A stretch of DNA of 64,000 nt from Pomacea canaliculata. Lineage: Eukaryota > Mollusca > Gastropoda > Architaenioglossa > Ampullariidae. Under the pieces are notes generated by a model that ran no database searches, was not told the DNA's origin, and saw only the letters and a program-made list of their open reading frames with translations. The stretch is taken from assembly GCF_003073045.1 (NCBI RefSeq), contig NC_037599.1, positions 22,138,555-22,202,554 on the forward strand. The letters are read 5' to 3'. Both the position numbers and the translations under genes were made by a program. Positions 27,001-39,215 of the stretch are shown here, one piece after another. Each line of letters opens with the position of its first letter. Position 1 is the first letter of the stretch.

Positions 27001-30000
27001 GCATAGTGCAGACGCATTGTCTTTTGACCATGTAGCACTCGAGCCTTTCACAATATAAACACACACAAAAACTCTGAAAGGCACATAGCATGAAACTTTC
27101 CATCGAATACTTTACCCAAGAAAACACACCCATAAGACACTTCCCTATAAACATCAAAGCCATCTTTGCCATAAGGAGGTAGATGGGGGAGAAATTATTT
27201 TTTATTAAATCTATCACACATCTATTATCTTGCATAATACATAAGTGTGGGCAATGTTTTACAACAAAAACATTTCTCAGAGGTGTAAGAAAGAAAAAGT
27301 TATGTTTTTCAGATCATTGCCCAAACATGTAACATTAGTATAAAGAACTGATCTGTTTTACACAATTATAAAAAAAATTAGCATGAAAGAAAAACAAAAA
27401 AAAGTGTAAAAACCTTGTGAGCTTGAATACTTGGTCTGTGAAGGGTTGGTTGTCTGTTCAGTAATAAAACATCACCGTTTTTGAGGTGGCAGTAAACCTG
27501 TTTAAACGGATAAACTGATAAGTTCATATCACATATCTGTGCCAGTCAGTACCATAGTACTCAACCAATCCACTCCTAAGTTGTAAAACACATGAACAAG
27601 TCCCTTACAAAATAATAGACTATTTGTATACACATCACACCATTGCAGTATCTTAATACCTACAATTTCTCATTGACACTGGGGAGAGGGGTGGAGTGTG
27701 TACACTTATGAAACCTTGAATATAAACTTGTAAACGTACTAATGTGTATGAAAGTGTGCAAACTTAAACTCACCTGTTTTGGAAGTTGAAGGTTGTTTGC
27801 TCCATGACTAGGAGTGAGAAGCTGCTTGGCAACAGCTTCCCTCTGAACACGATCAGTAGCGCTCAGTCTGATAACATTCCCATCCTCCTTCACAACCAGA
27901 GTAGCCCTACACATCACACGTGCCGATTTAAAACAAGCTTCACAATATTTTCATCATTAAAAAAAAAAAAACAAAAACCAAAAAACCATACTATAATCTG
28001 CCTTAGTGTGCAACACTAAAGCATTATATTAATATATTATACTCTTTTTGAAGGTGAAGTATTTAAATATCTGCAAACAAATCCAGATATATTCAAAAGA
28101 CAGCTAAATCATGCAATCATAAACAAGAAACTGAGCCTATAAAAGTGTTCTTGACATTGCTCACATGTCCAAGAATTCTGGAATAAACTCAAAAGATTTT
28201 TTTAAAAATCGTCTTCTTTATCTCGAACGAGTTATCCTATCCAAAGAACTTATTCTTTTGGCTGTGACCAAAACACTTACTACAGATAAAGCCTTGGGTA
28301 TTATTGTTGTTCTCACAAAAGTTGTTTAAAAGTGGAGATTCTAGAATTTTATTCTCACAACTGAAAGGTTTCTGCTTCCTCTAAAATTGTAATTTATTGT
28401 TGAATACATAGGCCAAGTGAACAATAAGCAGCTTTCATTTCAATTGTGCTGGTTTCCTTACAAGCACATTATTTCTTAAGTAGAAGAACGCTAAGATCAT
28501 TGTGTTACCATTTTAAATTTTTCATCTGTCTTGTTCCATGCTTCGCTTACTACAAATCTGTATGCTTATGATGGCATTTCATTTTTATTTTATCTGTTTA
28601 TCTTATCTTTATGTTTTATATATTTATATACACTCACATAAAAATAAAAAAAAATATTCGTTGTACCCTGGGTAGACATTGGGGCCATTGATGACATTCT
28701 GGCGAAGCTCATGAACATTCCAAGGAGTAACTGGCTTCGGAAAAGTCAGTTTCTGGGCAAAGACAAGTGGTACTCCAATCTCATCAGTGCCAATGCAAGG
28801 ATCAGGAGAGATCACGGAACGAGCAGCATAATTCACACGTTTGCCCATCATGTGCATTCGAAACAAACCTTCCTTTTTCTCCAGCATCTGAAAGCCATGC
28901 AAGAAATAATTACTGCATTCAATGCCAGTTTATTTCAAATACTGCAAGACTGACATTATTATATTAACAATAATAAAAATAATTATGAACATCAATACAT
29001 AAAACACACGAACCTTACCTGAAAACTGCATATAAAAACTGGGTGGGAGGGAAGAGGAAAAGACAGAACATACCATGAAGATACTGCATATAATTCTATG
29101 CAATTATTATTATTGCCAAAAAACAAAAATAGTGCCCATACACCTACACTATTACTATTGTCATAAAGATGCTGTATATACACCTATACATGCTATTATT
29201 TTTACCATAAGGATCTTATGTTGACTTTTCTTATTAATACAACCAAAGATGCTGCATATAATCTTATTCTTGACAAAAATTAAGATGCCTTTGCCAGTTC
29301 CATACCTGCCGCACACCAGGTATTTTTTTATTATCAGCAGTTATTTTGTCCAGGTCACTGTCAATAAGACTATTGACAAGAGTCTGCAACTGAAACCATT
29401 TTGACTGCAGTTGTTCTGCAATTTGGGCTGCAGTCTTTTCCACCTATTTTCAGGAACAAGCACAGATCATAAGTATTAGAATGTAGTATTGCGGGACATA
29501 TCACTACAAAGGATAAAACATGGCATAAATGAGTGCAATATACAGGCAAAATAACTGAATAATTTTACTCTTCAACTCAGGAAATGATTATGAATTGCAA
29601 AATTACAGTAAAACCTAACCTTAAAGACTGATAACAATGCTGCCTTACAACACTCAATTTTTAAGGTCACTAGCTTAGGTTATCATTGTATAACAGCTCC
29701 ATGTCTGTTGCTACTATTGTATCTGTTTAACAAAGTTTTGTGACTTTTGCACTAGATTATGTTTTCTATATGTTAAATGGCAAACCAGTGCTGTATTAGA
29801 CAAGTAAGAAAGAACAATAGCTGCAAATATTGTTTTATAGTCTCTTTCGCTTACACATCGCTCCCTCTTTCAATACCCCTAGTCAACCATTGGGCATCAG
29901 TGGATTAAAGTCACCCCAAACCAACAAAATTTCTATACCAAAACTTACATCTAGTTCAACTGTAGTCATAGGACTAGATTTCATTGAAGACAGCAGTTGA

Positions 30001-33000
30001 CTAATTTCATAGTTTTCAGATAACACTCTGGAGAGACTTGCTGTTTGTGGATTTTCAAACTTGCGGTCACCAAGAACATTCAGCTGCAAATACAAAAGGA
30101 AGCAGTTAATATGTTGCAAGTGTAAGCAAGTCACTAATGTTAAAAAGGATTTGGTATTATTTGCATGTACCATTAACGGTTTAAAGTGCTCTCTTGAATT
30201 TGCTGTTCATTTCATAGTTCAATAAAAATTAGAATTTCATTGCAATGTTTATTTCTAGGTCGTTAGCTACTCTTTCTGCAAGCATTTGGCAACAGCAAAT
30301 GTGCAAAAAAAAAAAAAAAAAAATCAGATGCCTTAGAATAGCAAAAAATAAATTCCCCCACACTGCAGGACTGAAGACAAAACAGAAGCAGGCAGATAAA
30401 GAGAAAGAAAAAGCACAGACAATGCAGCTAAAATAATAGAAATGATGACAATCGTCAAATGAGAGCAGCACAACCATGACAGCCACCAGATTTCTTATCT
30501 AGAACAAACTGTCATTCTCCATCTCAGAAAGGGTAACAATGGACTAAAGTGCCACCAGAACCATTAGCAAAATGTAAAGAGCATCAAAGAACACCCTCCA
30601 GTCTTTGCAGAGATATAGCAAGGACACTCTCCTTGCTGTACAAACTGTATGGTGCTGTTGCAATTCTGTGACAGGCCACTAAATTAATATAATGAAAGTC
30701 TAATAATGAATAATATAATGAAGGTCTAATTATGATAGCATGCAGCCAAATAAAGAATTGTATGGATACAGAAAAACAAGTTTCCTCCACATCCTCTGTA
30801 AAAACTGATGAAGCATGATGCAACTACAAGCAAACATGGTCTTTGATGCACATTCTTCCATAAATAACGAGAGTAAGTTACTGTATGACACGAAATGTTA
30901 ATATCAATGTGGCAAATCTCGAAGGGCTGTAAACACTTTCCTAAAAATACAAATATTACATTTGCTTACAGGGCGAAAACGAGCAGGTGGCACTAGCACA
31001 GATTCCACGAAAAACATGTCTGTGGGTGCCTCTGTATCCTGCACTTTCTCCAGGCAGTGGAAAATCTTCTGAAGAAGTTTTCCATCTCTTTTCCATGCTT
31101 CTCGAAGGATCTGTTTGGCTAAGTGTGGCATTAGCATGCATTTTCCCTCCCCCTTTGCTAACAAAGTATCCACTTCAGTTGTTTCTGGCATCTCATTTTC
31201 TGCTTCAACAGGTTCTTCATAATCTGGTGTAGATGATGAAGGTTTTTTCTTTCTGTCGTTAAAATATTCAAAAGCGAATAACACAAGAGAATGATGAAAA
31301 AGCAACAGATGTTTAAGATACAGTTATGGTAAAAGACAATGATGTATAACACAATTTCAAGACACTTCTGCATGAAACACTTTGTTCTAAGCATATGCAA
31401 ACTTTAATTTCCCTTAGCTTATCAGCTACATGACATTTATCTGGTTTTAGTTACAGTCGAAAATCAAGGGCTATATGAATTTAAAGGTCATCCACCACTG
31501 AGTTACTTCGGCAAACAATCATGTAACAAAGAATAAACAAATTAATAACCAAAGCATTAACTTCTGGACCAGTGGATTGTAGGTCACACAATACCCTTAA
31601 ACTTAGCACACTTAGGTCATGTTTTTGTCTCAAATTTCAGTGTAACCTAACCATTCCCTTTCAAATAGCCTTTTATATGAAATTTAATCAACCCACCCCA
31701 TTTATATACTACTGTTTAGTAATAACAACAGAGTAGATTATCAGCACATTTTATCCTGGAATAATTAAGCAGCAATCTTACTTATGAACAGGATAACTCA
31801 AACTCACGTTTTTGCTGGAACGTTTAATGACTCATTGGCTGTCCTCCCGCTCACACTGATACGACTAGAATATTCCTGGCGAAGATATCGTGGTGTGGTT
31901 TTGCAATAAGGGCAGGGTCGTGACTTCTTAATTACAAAATATTTTTTCAGCATGTTGCTCACCAAAGAAGAAAATTCAGAGTCCACCATCTTAGTAACGG
32001 TAGATGAAGTAGAAGCCTCATCTGAGAATAAATACCATTCATCTCTTTAGTATGCCACCCTATGCATAAACAAGCCTAAAGCTAACAAGACAGCATGAAA
32101 AAATTCATATTCAATGTTTATGAACTGTGGGAGTTTCTGTATGTGAGCTTTTCAGGTGTATCTTACCAGTCAACAAGTCGTTCGCGAAAGCTTTAAGCTT
32201 TGGCAAGATCTCGAACTTAGATATTTTTTTTTCTGTTTGGGCTACAATCTGGATGAAAAATTCTTCCAATTTCAAAGAACTAAGAACACATCCTTTTTCT
32301 AATAGTTGCATCTGGTACATAAAAAGTTCCGCCTCAATTTCTGGAACCATCACGCGATAACATGTTAAACATGTTCCTTGGAGAATCTGTAACAAAAAGA
32401 AGTCAGAACTTTGCATTTTTTATATGTAGTAGAGTTGACAGAGCTTATATTATTCAGTTTAATTCTTTATTTTGTAGGTTTTAAATTTCATTTTAATGCC
32501 AATCTGTTTTTAATATGATAACAAAGATAACTATCCTTTTTCTATACAGTAACCATGCACTTCTCATTAACACAATTATAATTAGTAGACCAAAGTTAAG
32601 GTTCAGCGTATTAACCAGCTTTGAAATGACATTTTTAATAACTCATTACAAACTGTTCTCTAAAAACTGCACTGATGTACCTTGAACATTGTTTTAAAGA
32701 AGATTGGATTGAACACAGGCAATGCCAGACTGATGTGTCCAAAATGGCCAGGGCAGTGCCGGGCAGTTTGCCCACATGTGTCACAAATATCATCATGCCG
32801 TGTTGGTCCTGCACAACCATTCCATGCACAAAAACATTGATAGTTGCAATTTTGGACTTCAGAGTTTTCATTCACGAAAACTGCTGACCTGCATTACATA
32901 AAACTGTGCTGCCCTTCTAAGATTTAAAGTTTTCCAGACTTCCAAAATTTTTGTAATAAGTTAACTTGCTGTCACTTCATTTACACACTCTCTCTCTCTG

Positions 33001-33219
33001 CCCCTCTCTTTAATCTGGTTTAAAAAAATATTTACTGAAACATCTTTTGTTCTTACCAAGGGTTGGATCATATAGACCACCAACTGCTGGTAAGCCTAGA
33101 TTATCAAACAGCTGTGGATTTATGATTTCTTTGACACTGAGCTTCTGAATCTCTTTTTTGCTGTAGGCCCTAAAGCCAACCTCAAAAAGCCGATCCAGAA
33201 TCAGCTGACTTGTTTCCAT
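12090..33219 (-). CDS. POLR1A: DNA-directed RNA polymerase I largest subunit, 33 coding exons
   Basis: Exons in transcript order: 33057-33219, 32681-32808, 32167-32386, 31808-32021, 30970-31252, 29949-30083, 29306-29443, 28667-28887, 27774-27906, 27414-27497, 26906-27044, 26486-26600, 26193-26301, 25694-25777, 25198-25359, 24842-24958, 24264-24478, 23798-23882, 22186-22386, 21640-21768, 21028-21177, 19857-20053, 19586-19709, 18771-18875, 18388-18612, 18009-18064, 17565-17729, 16477-16694, 15600-15688, 14983-15048, 14577-14738, 12977-13087, 12090-12386. The phases close to 1679 residues (human 1720). The protein is the catalytic subunit for pre-rRNA synthesis in the nucleolus. Visible elements: clamp zinc ligands C63/C66/C73/H76 and C103/C106 with CPYC at 207-210; active-site Mg ligands in [17 protein letters not shown] (Asp 596, 598, 600); bridge helix [16 protein letters not shown] about 951-1000; trigger loop [20 protein letters not shown] about 1215-1235; a Pol I-type acidic linker about 1385-1465; C-terminus [14 protein letters not shown]. 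The start METSQ is preceded in the same frame by a stop. The acceptor of exon 30 (15048 versus 15039 or 15036) is the least certain junction. Confidence 0.95.
12484..12528 (-). repeat. tRNA-like SINE head fragment
   Basis: The minus strand reads GGATAGCTGAGAGGTTAGAG, whose TAGCTGAGAGG matches the pol III A-box consensus exactly, followed by an AAGCGAAAAGG-like anticodon-arm region. The B box that should follow is missing, so this is a truncated tRNA-derived SINE head rather than a tRNA gene. It sits in the last POLR1A intron. Confidence 0.4.
13400..14350 (-). mobile_element. decayed LINE (reverse transcriptase linker and thumb pieces)
   Basis: Minus-strand frames give [17 protein letters not shown] and a following VREGSLDK around 13800-13880, matching the IEG-plus-FKYLGS segment that follows the RT domain in RTE-like LINEs. 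A piece near 14060 reads KAEEIQ, resembling the endonuclease-RT linker. Stops and frame shifts occur throughout, and the RT catalytic core between the two pieces is missing. It lies in the POLR1A intron 13088-14576. Confidence 0.5.
16815..16905 (-). repeat. LINE/SINE 3'-tail-like repeat
   Basis: On the minus strand, GGGAAATGCACTATAAAAAT followed by an ATTAATAATTATT-like run resembles a non-LTR retroelement 3' end. It lies in the POLR1A intron 16695-17564. The family is not assigned. Confidence 0.3.
20398..20575 (+). mobile_element. LINE reverse transcriptase fragment (motif A region)
   Basis: One frame reads [13 protein letters not shown], two in-frame stops, then [20 protein letters not shown] and [11 protein letters not shown], the DFEKAFDS block of LINE reverse transcriptases. 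It is oriented opposite to POLR1A, within the intron 20054-21027. Element borders were not recognised; sequence to about 20780 may belong to it. Confidence 0.6.
21245..21320 (-). repeat. short copy of the CTCCTTAGGAG-bearing LINE 3'-end repeat
   Basis: The minus strand reads GCATTAAGAGCATACTCCTT followed by AGGAGTGTGAGTATGTGCTT. This matches the 3' ends of the two longer copies at 43.0-43.3 and 46.0-46.3 kb, including the CTCCTTAGGAG palindrome. It lies in a POLR1A intron. Confidence 0.5.
21980..22060 (-). repeat. LINE/SINE 3'-tail-like repeat
   Basis: The minus strand reads GGGGAAAGTGCTATACAAAT, then AT-rich sequence, resembling the segment at 16.82 kb. It lies in a POLR1A intron. Confidence 0.25.
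22075..22123. repeat. (AAAAT)n/(AAAAC)n microsatellite
   Basis: About four AAAAT units run directly into about four AAAAC units, about 60 bp from the donor side of the POLR1A exon 22186-22386. Confidence 0.85.
26000..26095 (+). repeat. LINE 3' end with TTATC tail
   Basis: The segment contains AATTGCCCTCTAGGGATTAA then TAAAGTATTATC and further TTATC repeats. This is the familiar 3' end of RTE/L2-type LINEs with a short tandem tail. It lies in the POLR1A intron 25778-26192. Confidence 0.6.
29080..29290. repeat. degenerate tandem repeat, about 60-90 bp unit
   Basis: Three copies of an AAGATGCTGCATATA-like word (about 29087, 29167, 29249) are each followed by an AT-rich part with ATTATTATTGCC or TTATTTTTACC. 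It lies in the POLR1A intron between 28887 and 29306, immediately before exon 29306-29443. Confidence 0.5.
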
Positions 33220-34187
33220 TGGTGTCTTATAATGGTCAGTTTCTGAAAAAAGCATAATACTAATCATTAATGGCAGTTGGTAAAAACCTGTAAAATTGTG
33301 TACTAACAAAATTTAGTACAGGCTATGTTGTGGAACGAATTAAATGCATAATCCAAGGCATGATTGTATCTCCTATTTTAAATGGAAAGATAATTATCTA
33401 TAATTTACTTAAGATATTGCACAGTATTTTGGCTCTAGTCTCTGAAAGGACAAAAAGTTTTTAAATCAGTCAAAAAACTGTGTTAGTATTATTAGTCTTC
33501 ACTTTGTACATACTGAGTCCTCTAAAATCCCTCTGAAGAATGTGTGGCTATTTATGCTTAGAAACTCATTCACATTATTTGTTTTGCACATCAAAATATG
33601 TCATGTTCATCTGCAAGTTAATGTTCCACTGATCACACAGTGAAGAAACATCTGTCGAATTTTATCCAAAAATGGTGTGCTTTGATCAACACACCTAAAA
33701 GGGAGTGCAGAGTACTAACTACACTGAGATAAAGAACTTGGAAAATGACAGATAACTGCATAGAAACATTTGCTGAACTAAATAACATGAAGTAAATGAT
33801 AACAGAAATAAATGAGGGACTGTTTTCAGCACACTAAGTTCAGTTTATGACATTCTCTCGTCGGGGCTTGAGATTCGTATAAGAACAATCACAGTTTGCC
33901 CTACTATAAGTGATAGAATAAAACGAATGATGCGTTAAACAAAAAAAGTTTGTGATGTAGGGATTTGCACAAGCAATGAGGGCAAACGCGTACTCAAAAC
34001 AGAAGCGCTATCTTCAAGTTTAAGATGTCTTTAAATAATCTTCATAATTAAAGGCATATGCAGTTCGCATTTTCAAGAGTGTAATTTCTTGATAATATAT
34101 ACAATGCAGTTTCTTTAAGTACTGTTTGATAGTGATGTTGGAATGATCTGTTATTTCGCCAACAGTATCACCTATATTGTTGCTTAC

Positions 34188-34250
34188 CTTCTACTACAGC
34201 AGGGGCTTCAGCACATGGCTCGACGCCAGTTAAAGCTAACGATGTAAGTC
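34188..34250 (-). other. POLR1A non-coding leader exon (probable)
   Basis: The minus strand has a good donor (AAG before GTAAGC) at 34187/34188. The exon would join the acceptor at 33242 and add only 5' UTR. It contains a two-codon upstream ORF, GCC ATG TGC TGA (34208-34216). The 5' limit is unknown. Confidence 0.5.
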
Positions 34251-37200
34251 TCTAAGCTATATGAAGACAGGTATTTTTGAGAATATCATCTTCACATTTT
34301 CCACGGACATGTATATTAAATTAAATGTAAAGTCTGTGAGTTTAGTCCTCAAATTACAGAACATTGGAAAAGTAAAAATATGTTTATGGAAAACTATTAG
34401 TTGAGCAGTTTATTAATTTCACTGCATCATTCCAGGCTATTGTGTAGGTACGTGTGTAGGACGATCGGATACGGCTGTGATGTGCGACAGAGAGAGGAAG
34501 TCGTTATTCTTTGTTGTGTTTTGATATTGTGATGTCGTTGTAATGCATTTCTGCCGGTAATAGTGTTTTAAATGCTATGATCGTAGCAGTATGGACCAGA
34601 AACTGGCGTAATCTGCTAACACATTAAAAACAGGGCTTTTTGAACTTACGTTTTAATAAATGTGGTGTTTTCTTATTTCTGTCAACTAAATATTCACACA
34701 GATTTGGCATTAAGTTTCATATAAAATACATCACTGGAAAAACATTCAGTATGTTGTACTATATATAAATAATGCCTGTTCTTTACAGCGCTTTTTTGAC
34801 AGATTCATTGTCCACACCAGCCATCACGCCCACCTCACACATACGCACAGACTAGTCACTCATTGAAACATTGTTTTATTATAATCAGAATGGAACATTC
34901 TGAAAATCCTTTTTTCATAAACCACTTAGCCACGTCGAATATTACCTGAAAACTTTACTGGAAAAGAGTGCTTAAGAAATTGTGTAATAGGAAGATTTGT
35001 CAGCTAGCTGCCGAGAATAAAAGTCAACTTTTTTTAATTTTTATTTTTTTGGTTATGTGACAGAAGGATTTTACATGAGCTCCACTGTTAGCAAAAATGG
35101 TGAAAAAAGACGATTCATGAAAATAAATTGGAGAATTGTGTGCATGTTCTTAAAGTGCTTTATGTATTTCATTTGCTGCTGATAATCACACCAAACTGCA
35201 GTCTAGGCAAGCCAATGAAACAAAAACACACAGCTACAGATTTACAGTTTATTTTGTGATGGTGATGTGCGGAGTAACAGTAAAAAGCAAATCTCAAAAT
35301 AGGAAGATTTGCAATTACCAATACACCAAGCCACAACGTGATGTGAAACCAAGTCTGTCAAAACCCACAATTATGAGGGGGAAAAAAACTAGATGAACTC
35401 ACATAATTCCTTTAAAAACTGCTTTTTTTCTTTTTGCAACTTCTCATGACTTGCAACAAGGGTCAATCAGGCAAACAAGCTTTTTTTTCTTCATTTTCAT
35501 CACAGTCTGTAAAACATTTATGTACAAGGGGCAAGTGAGTTCAAATTTCATTCCAATTATGCAAACTCTTTCAACAATGTAAATGGACAATTTTGTTTTG
35601 TTGTACATCTGAAAAAAGAATCACATGTTTAATCAAGCGCACCAAGCATTAGCAGTTGCAAGATGATTTTGGCTTGCAATCATAAAGCATATATCACATA
35701 TGTATTCCCTCTTTGAATGGGCTGTATTTGTGGATTTGTCTTGTCTCTCTTCTGTATTTACAGTAGATGGTGTTTAAGGAAGTGATCATTCATTGACAAT
35801 CTTGGATTTTTAATGTTAAAATGAATATAAAATGTCCATGCATGCATGCTTACATTTGTATGTCTGTGGTAAGTGCAGGGATGCTTTAAATTTGATTGCA
35901 ATCACTTTTACATGTTTAATGATTTGTTATAAAGAAATGTAGGCTATGCCCATCCATTTGCCTACCCATTCTTTCATGCATATAACAAGCTAAATTTAAA
36001 AGTATAAAGTACTTTTCTAAAGGGATATTTCAAGGATACTGGTTAATTCAATGATGCTTCTAAATTGAAAATCAACCCAAGCAAGATACCAACATGAATC
36101 AATGAATTTTAATTACAAGCAACCTAAAATGAAAGCATTAACCCCTTCCTAGAAACCTATAATAGCAAACAACTAGAGCAGTTATGTAAAGCCCATAGGG
36201 TGAATACAACCACAAATTATATAGTTACATATTTAGTAAATGTTTTTAAGCTTCACCTCTTCTGAATTACAAAAAGAGAAACCAGATGTGATCTGTACTT
36301 TTTCTATTCTTTATAAAGTCAGACATATTTAGGCTTGATGGCATGACTTTTAATTTTAGTGTTCATAACTTTTTGAAAGTAGTAAAATCTTTGTGGAATT
36401 TGTACAAAGAATGTTATGAAATGCCACAGTTTATTGAAAACAGAATGCGGACAGGTTTTAGCTTGAGTAAAACTCAATTGTATCACGTTAAACCACAATA
36501 AACACCCATGACTTTTCTTTGAGGGAGAACAGTAAGTCAAAAAATCCTTTCTTCTCATAAAGCCAGCTCTGTCAATAATCTAGTGAGACATCAAATGCCT
36601 GAAATACTACAGCTACCATCATTTCGTACCAAATATAATGAAGGAGAAATTACTCCCAGACATATATATATATACCTCTTATAGACACATAATGAGTGTT
36701 GTGTGTACCACTCATTTGAAAATGGAAAGACAAAAGCTGGATGTTTTCAAAATAGCATATTGGCCTCTTCCTTTTTATTAAATGTGCTTACAAAGCTTCA
36801 TCTTTATATACAAAGATTTGGGAAGAACACAACTATTCCCTCTTGACTTCACTAATCACTTTACATGCAGCACATGACTACACAATTTTATTCTTTTCCA
36901 GGTTTGGGTCCCTCATTCAGCAGACTAACGAGGAGTAAGCATATATACTGTGCTTTCCAATAATCCAATGTCTGCTCTTCCTTTCAATGACAAAACTTTG
37001 AGATCAGTTTTAGGTGGCGAGTACAAAAATACACGTGAGAAAGAACAAAATAGGTCAACACAACTTTCTTCCATGAAAAATCTCTTCTTTCCGAAGACAC
37101 AAACAACATTGGCTCTGTGTGGCAGCTGAATGCATCCCTTGTATGTACACAATTATTATGGGACATTACAACAGTTAAGACTCAAAACACAGCTATATCT

Positions 37201-39215
37201 TTATCATTGATGCAAGACTCATTTTCATGACAGCAAACCAACATTTCAGCATAAAAATAAAAGCCCGCCCTTTTTATTAATTTAGCATTTAACCAGCTCC
37301 TGAAAAAAAAAAATTGTACTTGGACTTTTTCTATCTGGCACCATTAAATAATCATTGCCTGGCCTCTAAATAATTTGCATAACAATGTTCTGGGAATGTT
37401 ACTTAAATGACTAGAGAGCTATCATGTACGACTCTAACTAATGGAAATCTGATGAAATGAACTTACTCTTGTCTCCCTAATTTTAGTAGAACTAGGTTTT
37501 GTACTCTATGAAGAAAAACCACAAGCATAGAAATAGTTTCATTTTAATAAGTACTTATTTATGTGCTAAGTTTAGCCAGGACACACTACAAGAATCTGCT
37601 ACTGTTCCAATAATGTCACACACTAAAAATGTAGTACACAAAAATGAACTAAAAATAATGAATAAGTTAAAAAAAAGGTAGCAACTATGGCAGAAAACAA
37701 AAAATCAGGTTTAAAAAAATCTGAAGCATTATGGACCCTTACGAGTGATCACAATGTCAGTAAAAAAAAGTATTACAGATGAAACTATTAAGCAAAACAT
37801 CTCACACATTCAAGTGATTTTTGTTAAGACGAAAGCATTATTTTAAAAAGTCAAAGCTTTGAATTAAATTGAAGAAAGTGTATAAACTTGCTGCAACACT
37901 AACGGGCACGGAATCAATCACACCCTCCAACCAAGAGGCAAAGCAAGCCTCCATCACAGTATCTGGCAAAAAGCATAAATAAGAAGAAGTGTGGAAATGA
38001 AAGCAGGCTTTAAAACCAGCAAGTATTTATATGCATTAACATATTGTATCTTGCGTTGTAGTGTCTGGAACACATAATAAACAAGACCTAATAATGTTCT
38101 CTTATGACTGTTACATGACAGGCAAGCAGCTGGAAGTACAGTCATAGAGGTGTAAATTTTTATTATTACAGAGTAAATAAAAAAAAAATCAATTTTAAAA
38201 GTGCACTATCAACATACTATGTTACATATTGGCTGCATTCTAGAAACAACATTCTGCACCATATTATTTTTGGGAGCGGTGGGGTGGTGAAATCATCATA
38301 AAATTCTGACTGTTCATCCACTAAGGCTCAAAGTATGAAATAAGTTACTTGAGACAAGAGGTATATATACATACACACACTATTGTTTTGCATACAGTAT
38401 GTCACATTCTACAGTTTTTAAGATCTTTACATAAGGCTTAATGAAAACTGTATCCTGCACACAGCACAGTGTAATGGACAATGCAATAAATATCTAATTG
38501 GTAAATTCTCTGAATAAAAGAAAGTAAAATTTGTATGCTTTATGTGTATTGTTCTTGCACTGTTTAACATAATCTCAAATCACAGGTGTACAATAATACA
38601 TGGTGGTACTTCATTCAGCAGGTGTGCTCCATAAAAATCTTTTCTAGTTGTTATAGGTCAATGTTTCTATATCTAATCACTCACAGCAGACCAAATATAC
38701 GTCTGTGTAATCAGCAAATGAAGTATCTTGTGACCATCTTCAAGTCTTTAAGTAAACAGCTTCAATTCTCATAAAAAATGCAACTTTCATTTGCAAAATA
38801 TATTTTTATTCTTCACCTGTTCATATTCTGTTTCCAAAAGAACAGGAAAATATCTACCTAACATTATCACTTATTTTTAAATTCCCATCAATGTTGATGT
38901 CGATACCACTCAAATATTCATCACTCATAGGTAAACTCTTTTTTCACAGCAGAAAACCTTCAAATGCTTTTTCACCCAAGGGTAAAGAACTATTTATTTC
39001 AGCAAAAAAAGCTCATAGCTAAGATATAGGCCATGATCTTACAACAGCAATAGAAAACGACTGGCTTCCCTGTGCATATTCCACTCCCATTCAAAGATGG
39101 AAGTTGGGATGGAAAGACAAGAAATGAATGTGGAGAAGGATCCCCCTTGCTGAGGTACCCAGGAGTTCATTTCATGGTTTCATCAGCTGGTGTTTATCCA
39201 CTGCAACAATGTTCA
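34251..39215 (-). other. RNF11 3' region and POLR1A upstream DNA
   Basis: About 5 kb of AT-rich DNA without a recognisable coding exon. The part near 34251-34600 is upstream of POLR1A. The rest, back from the RNF11 stop at 39216, has no obvious gene signal and may be largely a long RNF11 3' UTR. A minus-strand AATAAA at 34875-34880 is one possible end; others occur earlier. Only a TA run near 36661 and homopolymers stand out. Confidence 0.4.

Noticed and set aside
32809..32875. Upstream extension of the second POLR1A coding exon reading [14 protein letters not shown]
   Set aside because: An acceptor TGTGCAG at 32809-32811 gives the family-typical junction [16 protein letters not shown] in phase; the extra residues are intron.
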